63,554 nt of DNA from Geobacteraceae bacterium (GCA_009773645.1 WSYB01000024.1:1-63554); one strand, 5' to 3'. Shown: positions 15,981 through 25,471, counted from the stretch's first letter. Numbers and translations are program-made. The notes: generated from the letters alone by a model not told the origin.

Positions 15981-16502
15981 TCACAGTTTCGCCAGAAACT
16001 GCGAGATCGCCTCCCTGTGCCTGGCAACATACGCACAGCTCGGCTCTTCGCCGCACTTCCGGCATTTCAGGTCATAGGCGGAGTTTATTGTCCCGCACCG
16101 GGGACAGCTGTAATGCTCCCGGATTTCCCGGAGCCACTGGTCATGGCCAATGGTCCTGATCCGTTCCAGATCATCCCACAGTTCCATACGATGGGGCCGT
16201 TCCGCCTGAAACTCTTTCAGGTGCCCGCAGGGATACTCCGCACATTCGCTGCAGAAGTCGATGCCCCGTTCGGCGACGCAGGTAAACATCCTGCAATTCT
16301 CACAGTGGGGAAATCTCTTCTCCGACCGGCATCCATGGCACGTGACCGCTTCCTCCGAAAACCCGAATCGTGCCGCGAGTCTCGTGAGCCGTTCAGGATC
16401 TTCCCGGGTGGCGATGAACAAGCTGCACGCCCCACAATAAAGACCGCATACTGCGGCGTGTTTCTTGCCCAACCGGTCGGGTTGCTTTTCTTCGTTCTTC
16501 AT
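15981..16502 (-). CDS. DUF3795 cysteine-rich protein
   Basis: This 173-residue cytoplasmic protein has the DUF3795 layout: AAVCGLYCGACSLFIATREDPERL, VTCHGCRSEKRFPHCENCRMFTCVAERGIDFCSECAEYPCGHLKEF. Six or more paired cysteines suggest metal binding (zinc ribbon-like). It additionally carries a C-terminal CPRCGTINSAYDLKCRKCG segment, a clear zinc ribbon with two C-x-x-C knuckles. Function of the family is unknown. It heads a small minus-strand group with the 119-residue gene and the DUF3795 remnant, and the divergent neighbour upstream is an ECF sigma gene on the same strand. Confidence 0.8.
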   Translation of the reverse strand: MKNEEKQPDRLGKKHAAVCGLYCGACSLFIATREDPERLTRLAARFGFSEEAVTCHGCRSEKRFPHCENCRMFTCVAERGIDFCSECAEYPCGHLKEFQAERPHRMELWDDLERIRTIGHDQWLREIREHYSCPRCGTINSAYDLKCRKCGEEPSCAYVARHREAISQFLAKL

Positions 16503-16570
16503 GGTGCCTCCTCGCTGTCATTATGGTTCTCTCGGTTAGACTGCGTTCAAGGCAAAAGGTTACAAACGGA

Positions 16571-17353
16571 TCAGGAAAAAATTTCCCACTCTCTGTTTTG
16601 TATCCCTTCCCTGATCCGTTTCGCTAAAGAGGCGTCAGCCGATGAGAGGTAAAGGTCCTGGTAGAGGTCGCGCAGTGTTTTCAGCCTGGAGATTTCTTCT
16701 TTGGCTTGGACGGCAACCGGGGAGTGGGAATCGGCTGAAGCCTGTTTGGATATCCAGCCTTGCGACAGGCCGAACCGAATCCATTGTTTGCAGTTGCAAG
16801 GGTTGGATTTCTTCATCAACTGGCATCGGCCTTCCATGTAGCCCAGCCAACGCTTTTTGGCCCGGTGAAGTGTTACTTTAACGGAATTGATCGAGCAGTC
16901 CATGATATCTGCCACCTGCCTTTGAGGCAGACCTAGAGTAATCGCCAGACAGAATACCTTTCGCTCGTTCGCCTGCAGGCATTCAGTCAGTGAGTGCAGA
17001 CATCTGATCTTGGCTTGATGGGCAAGCAACTCTGTTTCAGGGTTGTTGGCAGGATTGGAGTCGATGACCTCTTCGAGAGAGTAGCCTAGATCTTCCGTCA
17101 GCGAATGGATTGGGAATTTAGTTCTGTATTTCAGGTAATCCTTTGCAACGTTAAGGGTAATCCGGCATATCCAGGTGAAAAAGGAGCTTTCTTCTCGAAA
17201 AGTATGATAGGAACAATACGCCCGTGAAAACGCTTCATGGGTTATGTCTTCGGCGTCATGCACATTGCCGGCGAGTGCAAAGGCTAGTCTGTATACCTTC
17301 GCCTCATTATCACGATACAGCTGGTCAAAAAGTTCCGTTGTGTTTCTGGACAT
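16571..17353 (-). CDS. ECF-type sigma factor with C-terminal CxC extension
   Basis: This 260-residue protein contains sigma-70 region 2 (about 10-80: LFDQLYRDNEAKVYRLAFALAGNVHDAEDITHEAFSRAY, then FFTWICRITLNVAKDYL) and region 4 (about 130-180: LPQRQVADIMDCSINSVKVTLHRAKKRW). About 75 extra residues follow, starting NPCNCKQWIRFGLSQGW. A C-x-C near the end of region 4 is known in several ECF groups, where it may act in sensing or autoregulation. No anti-sigma gene is adjacent, which fits a sigma factor controlled by its own extension. Targets cannot be named from the sequence. Confidence 0.85.
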   Translation of the reverse strand: MSRNTTELFDQLYRDNEAKVYRLAFALAGNVHDAEDITHEAFSRAYCSYHTFREESSFFTWICRITLNVAKDYLKYRTKFPIHSLTEDLGYSLEEVIDSNPANNPETELLAHQAKIRCLHSLTECLQANERKVFCLAITLGLPQRQVADIMDCSINSVKVTLHRAKKRWLGYMEGRCQLMKKSNPCNCKQWIRFGLSQGWISKQASADSHSPVAVQAKEEISRLKTLRDLYQDLYLSSADASLAKRIREGIQNREWEIFS

Positions 17354-17489
17354 GGCAATTTCACCTTTTTCTTAACTCGCAAAATTCTTTGTTCAACCGG
17401 GATTTTTATCCCACCTCACGTGAACACACAGATTCCCGGAACATCGCCAGTGCCTCGTCCAGGGCACAGTTGAAAGCCTTCGGGAAAAG

Positions 17490-18419
17490 TTACTTGCCGA
17501 CATGTGTCTTTATGAAAGCGCAAATCTCATCCATTGCCTGTGTTGCCTCCGGAAAGAGGGGAGCGCATGCGGGATAGCAATGGAACAATCCCTCTCCAAT
17601 CTTCAACGTGACATCCGTGCCTGCAGCCTTCGCCTTTTCTGCAAACCGTGTTGAGTCACTGAGAAGAGTTTCATGTCCACCTACATGGATGAGTATCGGC
17701 GGCAATCCGCGCAAATCTCCATAAAGAGGGGAAATGTACGGCAAACCGGGGTCATTGTTTCCTGCATAATGTTTGCTGCAAGCAACCCAGGAATTTGCAG
17801 GCGCCAGACATAGCCTGGCATTGGTTCGGAGGGACTCCCCGGTATTCTTGACATCGGTCCAGGGAGAGAGCGTCACCGCTGCTGCCGGGAGGGGAATGCC
17901 TTGATCACGGAGAGCAAGCAGAGTTGCCAGACACAACCCCCCTCCTGCGGAGTCTCCGGCAAATACGATCTTTGAGGGAGAAACGCCTTCCGCCAACAGC
18001 CACCGATAAGCCGCAAGCGAATCATCGAGTGCGGCAGGAAAAGGATGTTCGGGGGCCAAACGATAGTCAAACAGCAGCGCAACGACACCGCTCCCCTTGA
18101 CGAACTTGGAAACGATCCCTCGATGAGCCTGGATTGAGCCCAATACATACCCGCCACCATGGAAATACAGGATCACTTTGTCTTTGACGGCCTGAGCAGG
18201 CTGAATCCATTCAGCAAGAAGGCCGCCGCCTATCGCAACGGGCGATGCTTCGATATCCTTCGGCAGCTTGCCTAGCATTTTCGCACTCTTTTCGGCTGAA
18301 CGCCGCACCTCGGGCAGCGATGTCTCCCAGTCAACGGCTGTTTCCTTTTTCAGCTTGAAGCGTAACAAGTGACGGTTTCTGAGTACAAAAAGAAAGATAC
18401 GGCATTGTAGACTCGGCAT
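17490..18419 (-). CDS. HSL-family alpha/beta hydrolase (esterase)
   Basis: The protein has 309 residues from the ATG at 18419, chosen because GGAGAG lies seven bases upstream; the longer reading from 18488 lacks a site. Hormone-sensitive-lipase family motifs are present: oxyanion-hole HGGGYVLGS, nucleophile elbow GDSAGGGL, HVGGHETLLSDS with the acid, and GLFHCYPACAPLFPEA with the catalytic His. It should hydrolyse short or medium acyl esters in the cytoplasm. An AraC-type regulator lies just upstream on the same strand, 143 bp away, and may control it. Confidence 0.9.
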   Translation of the reverse strand: MPSLQCRIFLFVLRNRHLLRFKLKKETAVDWETSLPEVRRSAEKSAKMLGKLPKDIEASPVAIGGGLLAEWIQPAQAVKDKVILYFHGGGYVLGSIQAHRGIVSKFVKGSGVVALLFDYRLAPEHPFPAALDDSLAAYRWLLAEGVSPSKIVFAGDSAGGGLCLATLLALRDQGIPLPAAAVTLSPWTDVKNTGESLRTNARLCLAPANSWVACSKHYAGNNDPGLPYISPLYGDLRGLPPILIHVGGHETLLSDSTRFAEKAKAAGTDVTLKIGEGLFHCYPACAPLFPEATQAMDEICAFIKTHVGK

Positions 18420-18562
18420 ATTTTGCTCTCCTTTGGAAAGAGCCGGCACTTGGTCTGCAACAACTCTTCCCCCTCTCGATGTGAACATTGCCCGAGTGAT
18501 AACAGATATCCTCCGCAGCTGTATTGTAAAAATGCGACAAAAGGAGTTGAGCTAACAGCCTG

Positions 18563-19360
18563 CTAAGGTCGGTAACGGTGCACGATCCGGGTCCGCGGCG
18601 TACCCCCCAGCCGGCGGGCGTCGCAGGAGCCTGTTTCACCGGGAAGGCGGCCGGTCAGTTCCTTGAAGTCCCTTATCATGTGGGATTGGTCCGCAAAGCC
18701 GCAGGCGTAGGCAAGATCGGCAAAACTCTCGAAGCCACCGGTGTGCAGACGGGTAAAAAGGTGTCGAAAGCGGATGAGACGGGTGAGTCGCTTCGGGGTC
18801 ATCCCCAGGTGATCGAGGAATAGCCGCTCCAGGCTGCGGATGTGGAGACCGAGCTCGGCAGCGAGTTCATTTACCTGGAATCGTCCGCCATGGGCATCGA
18901 GGAGAGCGGCCGCCTGCCGGCAACGCTCATCCCGGACGAGCGGCAGGCTTCCCCGCAACAGCTCTTCCATGACGAGTTGCCGTGACGCCGGGTCCGGCAG
19001 GGAGTGGAGGCGGTCAGCCAGGGAGCCGATGCTTTCACCACGGATTTTGTCGATATCCACGCAGGTGTCTATCAGGTCTGCGGGGCGGACGTCGGCAAGA
19101 TTCAGCGCCTGCCCCGGGCGGAAACGGAAGCAGAAATAGTCCGCCGCGTCATGGATTTCGACGCAGGCTTTCTCGGTCACCGGTCCCATCAGAACCATCC
19201 GGCAGCCGGAGGAGGAAAAACGGAAGACAAGGTTCATATTGCTGTCGGGGAGGATCTCGTAGAATGCCGTGCCGCTTCCTCCACAGCCCGTTACGGACCA
19301 GCACATCTCGACGTGTTGCGCCAGATCCGGCGCCGGTGTTCCCAGAAATGCCACAGTCAT
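18563..19360 (-). CDS. AraC family transcriptional regulator
   Basis: This 265-residue protein has an N-terminal sensing part (LPDSNMNLVFRFSSSGCRMVLMGPVTEKACVEI, resembling the DUF6597 type of AraC sensor) and a C-terminal AraC/XylS double helix-turn-helix (FQVNELAAELGLHIRSLERLFLDHLGMTPKRLTRLIRFRHLF and FADLAYACGFADQSHMIRDFKELTGRLPGE). I chose the ATG at 19360, preceded by GAGGG, over the in-frame TTG at 19372. The neighbouring esterase gene on the same strand is the likely target; the inducer is unknown. Confidence 0.88.
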   Translation of the reverse strand: MTVAFLGTPAPDLAQHVEMCWSVTGCGGSGTAFYEILPDSNMNLVFRFSSSGCRMVLMGPVTEKACVEIHDAADYFCFRFRPGQALNLADVRPADLIDTCVDIDKIRGESIGSLADRLHSLPDPASRQLVMEELLRGSLPLVRDERCRQAAALLDAHGGRFQVNELAAELGLHIRSLERLFLDHLGMTPKRLTRLIRFRHLFTRLHTGGFESFADLAYACGFADQSHMIRDFKELTGRLPGETGSCDARRLGGTPRTRIVHRYRP

Positions 19361-19597
19361 AGTGTCCCTCAAAACAGTTGCATATCATCTGAATACTGTC
19401 TTTACTGCTTCAGTCTTACCTTCAGTCAGTTCGGCGGCAGCTGGTCGGGATCGCCGAGGTTCAGATACTGTGGAACGGGTCCTCCGAATCAGGCGGCATC
19501 CACGGAAAGCCTCTCCCCTTTGCCAAGTCGCTGCCGGATTAATGCGCCGATGGCATCGATGGGCCTCCGGCAACTGACTCCTTTCCTCTCCCCCGCC

Positions 19598-21580
19598 TCA
19601 TTTCAAAGTCTCGAAAAGCCTCCCCGCCGCTGCGAGCTGCTCCTTGGCGCCGAGCAGGAGGACGATGTCGCCATGCCGCAACTCCCACACCGGGTCCGGG
19701 TTGGCGACCACCTCGGCGCCCCTCTTTATTGCCAGGATGGTCGCTCCGGAACGGCTCCTCACCAGCCCTTCCCGGAGACTCCTCCCCTCAATGGAGGACC
19801 CCTTCTGCACCGTGAACGTGCCGATCTCGGCCCCGGCGAGAAAACCGGCAATCCCCACGGCATGGCTGTGCCTCCTGCTGACGGAGCGCAGCATCTCATA
19901 CCCGTCCCGCCGCACATCGGCGACGCAGTTTTCGATCACATCCTGGGGCACCAGAAATTTTTTCAGGACCCGTGAGAGGATTTCCACGGAGGTCTCAAAC
20001 TCTTCGGGGATCACCTCGTTGACACCGAGCCTGTAGAGCGGTTCGACCTCCAGAATATACCTGGTCCTGACTATTACATGTATCATGGGGTTCAACTGTC
20101 GCGCCAGAGCGGCTATGCGCCTGCTGGCGGCGGCATCGGAAATGGCGATTACCATGATTCGGGCGTTCTCTATGTGGGCGTGCTCCAAAACCTCGGGTTT
20201 TGAGGCATCGCCGAAGATGATATGCTCACCCTTCTTCTTTTCGGCACTGACGGTAAACGGGTTGGTTTCGATCACCACATGAGCGATCTTCAGGTACTTC
20301 AACACCTTGGCAAGATTTTTGCCGTTCTCGCCGAAACCGACGATAATTACATGGTCCGACAGGGCGACTTTCTTTTCACCGGCGGCAAGAAAGCCTCTTC
20401 CCCTTGTCCACGAGTGGGGGAGCCTCCCGACGATGAAGTCCGCCACCGGATTGGCAATCTTCAGGCAGAACGGCGTCAACCCCATGGTTGCAATGGAAGC
20501 CGCGAGGAATATCTGATACATTTCCTCGGACAGGAGCCCGTGCTTGAGGCCGGTCTGGGAAAGAACGAAGGAGAACTCTCCGATCTGCGCCAGCGAAAGG
20601 GCCGCCAAAATGGCAATTCGCATCGGCAACCCGAGGGTCATGGCAACTCCCGAGGTGATCAGGGTCTTTACCAGAATTATCGCCAGAACCAGGGAAGCGA
20701 CCAACAGGGGATATTTTACTAAAACGGCAGGGTCGAGCAGCATGCCGACGGAAATGAAGAAGAGGCTCATGAATGCTTCGCGAAAGGGAATCATGTCGCC
20801 CAGGGCCTGGTGGCTGTACTCCGATTCGGAAATGGCCAGGCCGGCGATGAACGCCCCAAGCGCAAGGGAAAGACCGACTTTCGCGGTGATCCAGGCTGTG
20901 CCGAAACCGATGAATATGATCGTCAGGATAAACAGCTCCCGGCTCCTGGTCCTGACAACCTGCTGGAAAATCCATGGGACCAGAAACCTTGCGCTGTAAT
21001 GGGCGGCAAGGAGCACTGCAGCGGCCTTGGCGGAAACGAGCAGGACCTCTCCCATACCTTCGCCGACACCGGCCAGGAACGGAGTAAAAAGCATCAGCGG
21101 CACCACGCAGAGGTCCTGGAAGATGAGAATGCCCAAGGCCGTTTTCCCGTGGGGGGCGTCCATCTCGCCGGCGTCAACCAGGAGCTTCATCAGGATGGCG
21201 GTGCTGGAGAGAGCTGCCAGGAAACCGAAAAACACCGCCTGCCGGGCCGAATAGCCGAAGAAAGCGCCGAGGGCGGCCACCGCCAGAATCGTGAGGACAA
21301 CCTGCAGCCCCCCTCCCCAGAGCACAAGGTGCCTGATCCGCAGTAACTCCTTGAGGGAAAATTCGATGCCGATGGTAAAAAGGAGGAGCACCACCCCGAT
21401 TTCTGCCATCTGCTCCACCTGGTGGGTATCCTTGATGAAAGCCAGGGCATACGGCCCGGCCAGAATGCCGGTGACGAGAAAGCCGATAATCGACGGGAAC
21501 AGGAGCCGCTGGAAAAGGATGACCGTGACCAGGGCCAGTCCGAAGAGAATCGCCAAATCCTGTAAGGCTGCGTATTCCAT
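19598..21580 (-). CDS. CPA2-family cation:proton antiporter with TrkA-N and TrkA-C domains (KefC-like)
   Basis: The 660-residue protein has three parts. An N-terminal sodium/hydrogen exchanger domain of about twelve membrane segments (1-385; GILAGPYAL, LLLFTIGIEFSLKEL, LGILIFQDLCVVPL, GLSLALGAFIAGLAISESEYSHQ) is followed by a Rossmann TrkA-N domain (about 415-530; VIIVGFGENGKNLAKVLKYL, IIFGDASKPEVLEHAHI) and a TrkA-C/RCK-C domain (about 570-660). This is the architecture of KefB/KefC and related potassium or sodium antiporters gated by nucleotide or glutathione adducts. No KefF/KefG partner is adjacent. It is divergent from corA across a 190-bp promoter region. Confidence 0.92.
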   Translation of the reverse strand: MEYAALQDLAILFGLALVTVILFQRLLFPSIIGFLVTGILAGPYALAFIKDTHQVEQMAEIGVVLLLFTIGIEFSLKELLRIRHLVLWGGGLQVVLTILAVAALGAFFGYSARQAVFFGFLAALSSTAILMKLLVDAGEMDAPHGKTALGILIFQDLCVVPLMLFTPFLAGVGEGMGEVLLVSAKAAAVLLAAHYSARFLVPWIFQQVVRTRSRELFILTIIFIGFGTAWITAKVGLSLALGAFIAGLAISESEYSHQALGDMIPFREAFMSLFFISVGMLLDPAVLVKYPLLVASLVLAIILVKTLITSGVAMTLGLPMRIAILAALSLAQIGEFSFVLSQTGLKHGLLSEEMYQIFLAASIATMGLTPFCLKIANPVADFIVGRLPHSWTRGRGFLAAGEKKVALSDHVIIVGFGENGKNLAKVLKYLKIAHVVIETNPFTVSAEKKKGEHIIFGDASKPEVLEHAHIENARIMVIAISDAAASRRIAALARQLNPMIHVIVRTRYILEVEPLYRLGVNEVIPEEFETSVEILSRVLKKFLVPQDVIENCVADVRRDGYEMLRSVSRRHSHAVGIAGFLAGAEIGTFTVQKGSSIEGRSLREGLVRSRSGATILAIKRGAEVVANPDPVWELRHGDIVLLLGAKEQLAAAGRLFETLK

Positions 21581-21671
21581 TGAACGAGCGCGACCTCTCC
21601 CTTTCCGAATCCATCAAAAGAATACCCTTTTATCCAAACTTATCAAGAAAATTGGAGCGTCGTTAACAGTC

Positions 21672-21700
21672 TTGAAAAAACCATGATTTCACGTTAAAGT
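21672..21700 (+). promoter_or_regulatory. Probable sigma-70 promoter of corA
   Basis: TTGAAA (21672-21677) and TAAAGT (21695-21700) are 17 bp apart, 73 bp upstream of the corA start, in the AT-rich divergent region between corA and the antiporter gene. Confidence 0.5.
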
Positions 21701-21773
21701 TTATTTCTTATCGTGGATCAATGCTGGTTTGCGGAAAATGGGGATAAGGGAAAGAAAGACCGGGGTGAATCAC

Positions 21774-22838
21774 ATGCCAAGAATTATCAAAGAGAGATCC
21801 AAAAAGAGCGGTCTGCCGCCCGGCACCCTCGTTCACATCGGCGAAAAGAGCGACCGGGAAATTAAAATTACGGTAATGGATTACAACGAGGCCGGCGTCG
21901 AAGAAAAAGAGATCAAGGCCCTCAAGGAGTGCTTCTATTACACGGACACCTCGATCGTCTCCTGGATCAATGTGGAAGGGCTCCACGAGATCGAGATCAT
22001 CCGGCAATTCGGCGACTGCCATGGGCTTCACCCCCTCGTCATGGAGGACATCGTCAATACCGACCAGCGGCCGAAGATGGAAGATTTCGGCGACTACCTC
22101 TACATCGTCCTGAAGATGCTCCGGATAGGGAAGGATCAGGAGATCGTCACGGAACAGGTAAGCCTCATCCTCGGCGCCAATTTTGTCATTTCCTATCAGG
22201 AAGGGATCCAGGGGGACGTCTTCAACCCGATCAGGGAGCGGATCAGGAACGGCAAGGGAAGGATCAGGAGCATGAAGGCGGACTACCTCGCCTATTCCCT
22301 CATGGATGCCGTAGTCGACAACTACTTCGTGGTCCTCGAAGGGGTAGGGGAAAGAATCGAGGATCTGGAAGAAGAGGTGATGACCAATCCGGCGCCCGAA
22401 ACCGTGCGGAAAATCCACCGGTTGAAACGGGACATGATATTCCTGCGGAAGGCGGTCTGGCCGCTCAGGGAGGTGATCGGCGCCCTGGAGCGGAGGGAGA
22501 CGCCGCTCGTTTCGGAAGCGGTCGTGGTCTACCTGAGGGATGTCTATGACCACACCATTCAGGTGATAGACGCCGTGGAAACGTATCGGGACATGCTCTC
22601 GGGAATGCTCGACATCTATCTTTCGAGCTTAAGCAACAGGATGAACGAAGTCATGAAATTCCTCACCGTCATCGGCACCATTTTCCTTCCCCTCACTTTC
22701 ATCGCGGGGGTCTACGGGATGAACTTCCAGTTCATGCCGGAACTCAGGTGGCACTGGGGGTATTTCGCCTCGCTCTGGCTCATGCTCGCCGTGGCGGCAT
22801 TGATGCTGTTCTATTTCAAGAGAAAGAAGTGGCTGTGA
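21774..22838 (+). CDS. corA: CorA family magnesium/cobalt transporter
   Basis: This 354-residue inner-membrane channel has a large cytoplasmic alpha/beta funnel followed by two C-terminal transmembrane helices (TVIGTIFLPLTFIAGVYGMNF and WGYFASLWLMLAVAALMLFYF), with the signature GMN in YGMNFQFMPEL and a basic C-terminus (KRKKW). Typical CorA blocks are present: WINVEGLHEIEIIRQFGDCHGLHPLVMEDIVNTDQRPKMEDFGDYLYIVLKM. It conducts Mg2+ and Co2+ as a pentamer. The ATG at 21774 follows GGGGTG; the upstream in-frame TTG is rejected. Confidence 0.95.
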   Translation: MPRIIKERSKKSGLPPGTLVHIGEKSDREIKITVMDYNEAGVEEKEIKALKECFYYTDTSIVSWINVEGLHEIEIIRQFGDCHGLHPLVMEDIVNTDQRPKMEDFGDYLYIVLKMLRIGKDQEIVTEQVSLILGANFVISYQEGIQGDVFNPIRERIRNGKGRIRSMKADYLAYSLMDAVVDNYFVVLEGVGERIEDLEEEVMTNPAPETVRKIHRLKRDMIFLRKAVWPLREVIGALERRETPLVSEAVVVYLRDVYDHTIQVIDAVETYRDMLSGMLDIYLSSLSNRMNEVMKFLTVIGTIFLPLTFIAGVYGMNFQFMPELRWHWGYFASLWLMLAVAALMLFYFKRKKWL

Positions 22839-22853
22839 ACGAACGGCTGGGGT

Positions 22854-24377
22854 TCACTGCCGCCGTTCCGCCTTCCGCACGACCGGCACCAGCACTAACA
22901 TCACACCGAACAGCATCGCAACCAGCAGCCAGACGTCGTTATACGCCATCACCAGTGATTCCCGACGGACCAGCCCGGCCAATACCTTCACCCCCCCCTG
23001 CCCGGCCTGTTCCAGGTCGGCCATGCGTCCGCCAAAGGAATCCCGGAGTTGCTCCATGTATTCGGAAAAACGGGCCGGATTGAGCGACTCGGCCAGACGC
23101 CGGTAATGAAGCCAAACGCGCTGTTCTACCAGGATGTTGATGAGGGCGATCCCGATCCCGCCCCCCAGGGAACGCATGAGGCTGTATAGCCCGGTAGCAT
23201 TGGGAACCGCCTCGACCGGCAACTGCCCAAGGGCGATCTCGGTTATGGGTGACAGACAGAAGATGATCCCCATCCCGCGCAGAACCTGCGGCAGAAAAAG
23301 CTCGTCGAATCCGGTCTCAGCAGTCATGGAGCTGTTCAGCCACAGCGCATAACAAAACATCCCCAATCCCATTACCAGCGAAGCCGTACCACCGACATGG
23401 CGTCTGACAATCCTGGCGATGGGAACGGAGAGCAGCATGGCAATCCCCGGTACTGCCATGACCCGTCCGATTTCCAGGCTGTCGTAACGCTTTACTCCCC
23501 CCAGAAAGAGGGTCATCAAGTAGCCGGAGCCGAATAGCCCCAACCCCATGACGAAATTGAACAGGCAGCCGACGGAAAAATTCCGTTCGCGGAAGGTCCG
23601 CAGGTTGACCACCGGGTGACTGCACGAAAGCTCCCGCCATACCAGCAGCAGAGCCGATATGGCAGAGACGACGGCAAAGCAGACGATCAGCCGTGAGTCG
23701 AACCACTCCCGGTCCGGGCCTTCGCCGAGCACGTATTCCAGCGAACCGAGAAAGAGCGCCACCAAGGCGATGCCCGGAAAGTCGAATCGTTTCAGAAGGC
23801 CCCATTCGGGTTCCCGGTCACGCACCAGTCCATAGACGGCTCCGCTCACCATGATCCCCGGCAGAAGGTTGATGAAAAACAGCCAGCGCCACGACCAGGT
23901 CTCGGTTATCCAGCCGCCAAGGGAGGGACCGACGACCGGGGCGAGGGAGATGATCATCACGGCAAAGAGGGTCGCCCCGGCCTGCCGCTGCCGCGGGAGC
24001 AGCAGGTAAATCCCCTGGTAGAGGAGCGGCGCCAGAATGCCGGAACAGATCCCCTGGCAGATGCGGAGCACGATGAGCGAGTCGATGGACCAGGCCATGG
24101 CGCAAAGGAGGCTCGTCAGGGTAAAGAGGAGAGCGGCCAGGGAATAGAGGTAGCGCAGCGACAGCGAGCGGGAGAGCCAGCCGGCCAGGGGGATCATGAT
24201 CACTTCGGCGATCATGTAGGCGGTCTGGATCCAGGAGGCTTCCTCGATGGTGGCGCCGATGCTGGCGGCGATTTTGGGGAGGGAGCCGGCGACGATCTGG
24301 GTGTCCAGGACCGCCATGAAGGTGCCGCCGGACATGGCAAGGAAACCGAGCCTGTTGCGCAACTCCCGGGAGGACAT
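22854..24377 (-). CDS. DHA2-family multidrug efflux MFS transporter (EmrB-like)
   Basis: This 507-residue protein has about fourteen membrane segments, typical of DHA2 drug:proton antiporters. Landmarks are the start FLAMSGGTFMAVLDTQIVAGSLPKIA (motif D1, LDTTIVN-type), PLAGWLSRSLSLRYLY, VGPSLGGWITETWSWRWLFFINLLPGI (motif C) and a final hydrophobic segment. With the upstream EmrA-like adaptor it should form a tripartite exporter that also needs a TolC-like channel, not present in this window. Its ATG overlaps the adaptor's stop by one base (TGATG). It converges with corA, only 15 bp apart. Confidence 0.92.
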   Translation of the reverse strand: MSSRELRNRLGFLAMSGGTFMAVLDTQIVAGSLPKIAASIGATIEEASWIQTAYMIAEVIMIPLAGWLSRSLSLRYLYSLAALLFTLTSLLCAMAWSIDSLIVLRICQGICSGILAPLLYQGIYLLLPRQRQAGATLFAVMIISLAPVVGPSLGGWITETWSWRWLFFINLLPGIMVSGAVYGLVRDREPEWGLLKRFDFPGIALVALFLGSLEYVLGEGPDREWFDSRLIVCFAVVSAISALLLVWRELSCSHPVVNLRTFRERNFSVGCLFNFVMGLGLFGSGYLMTLFLGGVKRYDSLEIGRVMAVPGIAMLLSVPIARIVRRHVGGTASLVMGLGMFCYALWLNSSMTAETGFDELFLPQVLRGMGIIFCLSPITEIALGQLPVEAVPNATGLYSLMRSLGGGIGIALINILVEQRVWLHYRRLAESLNPARFSEYMEQLRDSFGGRMADLEQAGQGGVKVLAGLVRRESLVMAYNDVWLLVAMLFGVMLVLVPVVRKAERRQ

Positions 24378-25441
24378 CAGCGACGATCCATTCGGCTGAC
24401 TGTGCTGCCGGCCCCTGGATCAAAACGCGTATCCAGTTTAACGACGACCGACATGCCGGCGCGCAGGCTTTGCAGCAGTGGCTGCCCCGCATCGAAACGG
24501 ATCTTGACCGGCACCCGCTGGACGATCTTGGTGAAGTTGCCGGTGGCGTTTTCCGGAGGGATCAGGCTGAATTCGGCGCCGCTGGCCGGTGCAAGCGATT
24601 CCACCCGGCCGGTCAGGGGGGTCCCCGGAAAGGTATCTACCTCGATGGCAACCGGCTGGCCCTCGCGCATCCGCGCGAGCTGCACTTCCTTGAAGTTGGC
24701 CTCCACCCAGATATCATCGCGGGGAATCACCGCCAGGAGGACCGTTCCCGGCTTGACGTACTGTCCGGGCCGAACCCTGCGATTACCGACCACACCGGCA
24801 ATCGGGGCGCGAATCACCGTATCGCCAAGCTCCTGGGCCGGCAGCTTCAGCTCCTCTTCCAGCTGACGAAGCTCGGCTTCGAGGCGGCGTTCCTCGGCCA
24901 GGAAAACTTCGCGCTCCCTTTCGGCCGACTCAAGGTTGGCGCGGGCTCCAGCAGCATCTGCGCGGGCTTTTTTCTCCGTAGTTACGACCGCTTCGTAATC
25001 GAGCTCGGAGACGATCCCGCTCGGGAAAAGGGCGCTGAAACGGCGGAGTTCGCTTCCCCTCTTTACCTGCTCCGCTTCGGCGGCGGCCACTTGTGCCGTG
25101 CACGCATCGATGCGGGATTGCTGCAGCCTCGATTTGACCTGCGCGACACGCAGGGCGGCCCTTCGCTCTTCGAGCCTTTTCCGACCGTTCTCCAACTTCA
25201 CCCGGAACTCGATGTCCTCGATCCGCACGAGAGGGTCGCCGGCGGCAACCGGCGCGTTGTCCCCGGCCGGCACGGCTTTGACGTAGCCCGAGACTTTCGA
25301 GCTGATCTGTGTTATCTCGGAGCGGATATAGGCGTTGTCGGTCTTTTCGATGAACCGGCCGATGGAGAGCCAGTACCAGCCTGACCAGCATCCCCCAGCC
25401 AACAGCGTAAGTATCAAAACGACAGGGATAACCCTTTTCAT
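24377..25441 (-). CDS. EmrA/HlyD-type membrane fusion protein
   Basis: This 354-residue periplasmic adaptor has an N-terminal membrane anchor (VILTLLAGGCWSGWYWL), an ENAYIRSEITQISSKVSGYVKAV lipoyl-like half (typically T-D-N-A-Y in EmrA), a long coiled-coil hairpin (about 85-190, rich in Glu/Arg/Leu), and the second lipoyl half VIRAPIAGVVGNRRVRPGQYVKPGTVLLAVIP followed by the beta-barrel (WVEANFKEVQLARMREGQPVAIEVD). It links the inner-membrane pump to an outer-membrane channel. The ATG at 25441 (MKRVIPVV) starts the signal anchor; the Shine-Dalgarno is poor. It is the first gene of the emrAB-like pair. Confidence 0.92.
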   Translation of the reverse strand: MKRVIPVVLILTLLAGGCWSGWYWLSIGRFIEKTDNAYIRSEITQISSKVSGYVKAVPAGDNAPVAAGDPLVRIEDIEFRVKLENGRKRLEERRAALRVAQVKSRLQQSRIDACTAQVAAAEAEQVKRGSELRRFSALFPSGIVSELDYEAVVTTEKKARADAAGARANLESAEREREVFLAEERRLEAELRQLEEELKLPAQELGDTVIRAPIAGVVGNRRVRPGQYVKPGTVLLAVIPRDDIWVEANFKEVQLARMREGQPVAIEVDTFPGTPLTGRVESLAPASGAEFSLIPPENATGNFTKIVQRVPVKIRFDAGQPLLQSLRAGMSVVVKLDTRFDPGAGSTVSRMDRR

Positions 25442-25471
25442 GGCGAACTCAGTTCCGACAACGATGTGATA

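Noticed and set aside
19373-19597. Possible small gene (62 codons, minus strand) between the AraC regulator and the antiporter
   Set aside because: Arg/Pro/Thr-rich, no ribosome-binding site, no recognisable motif.
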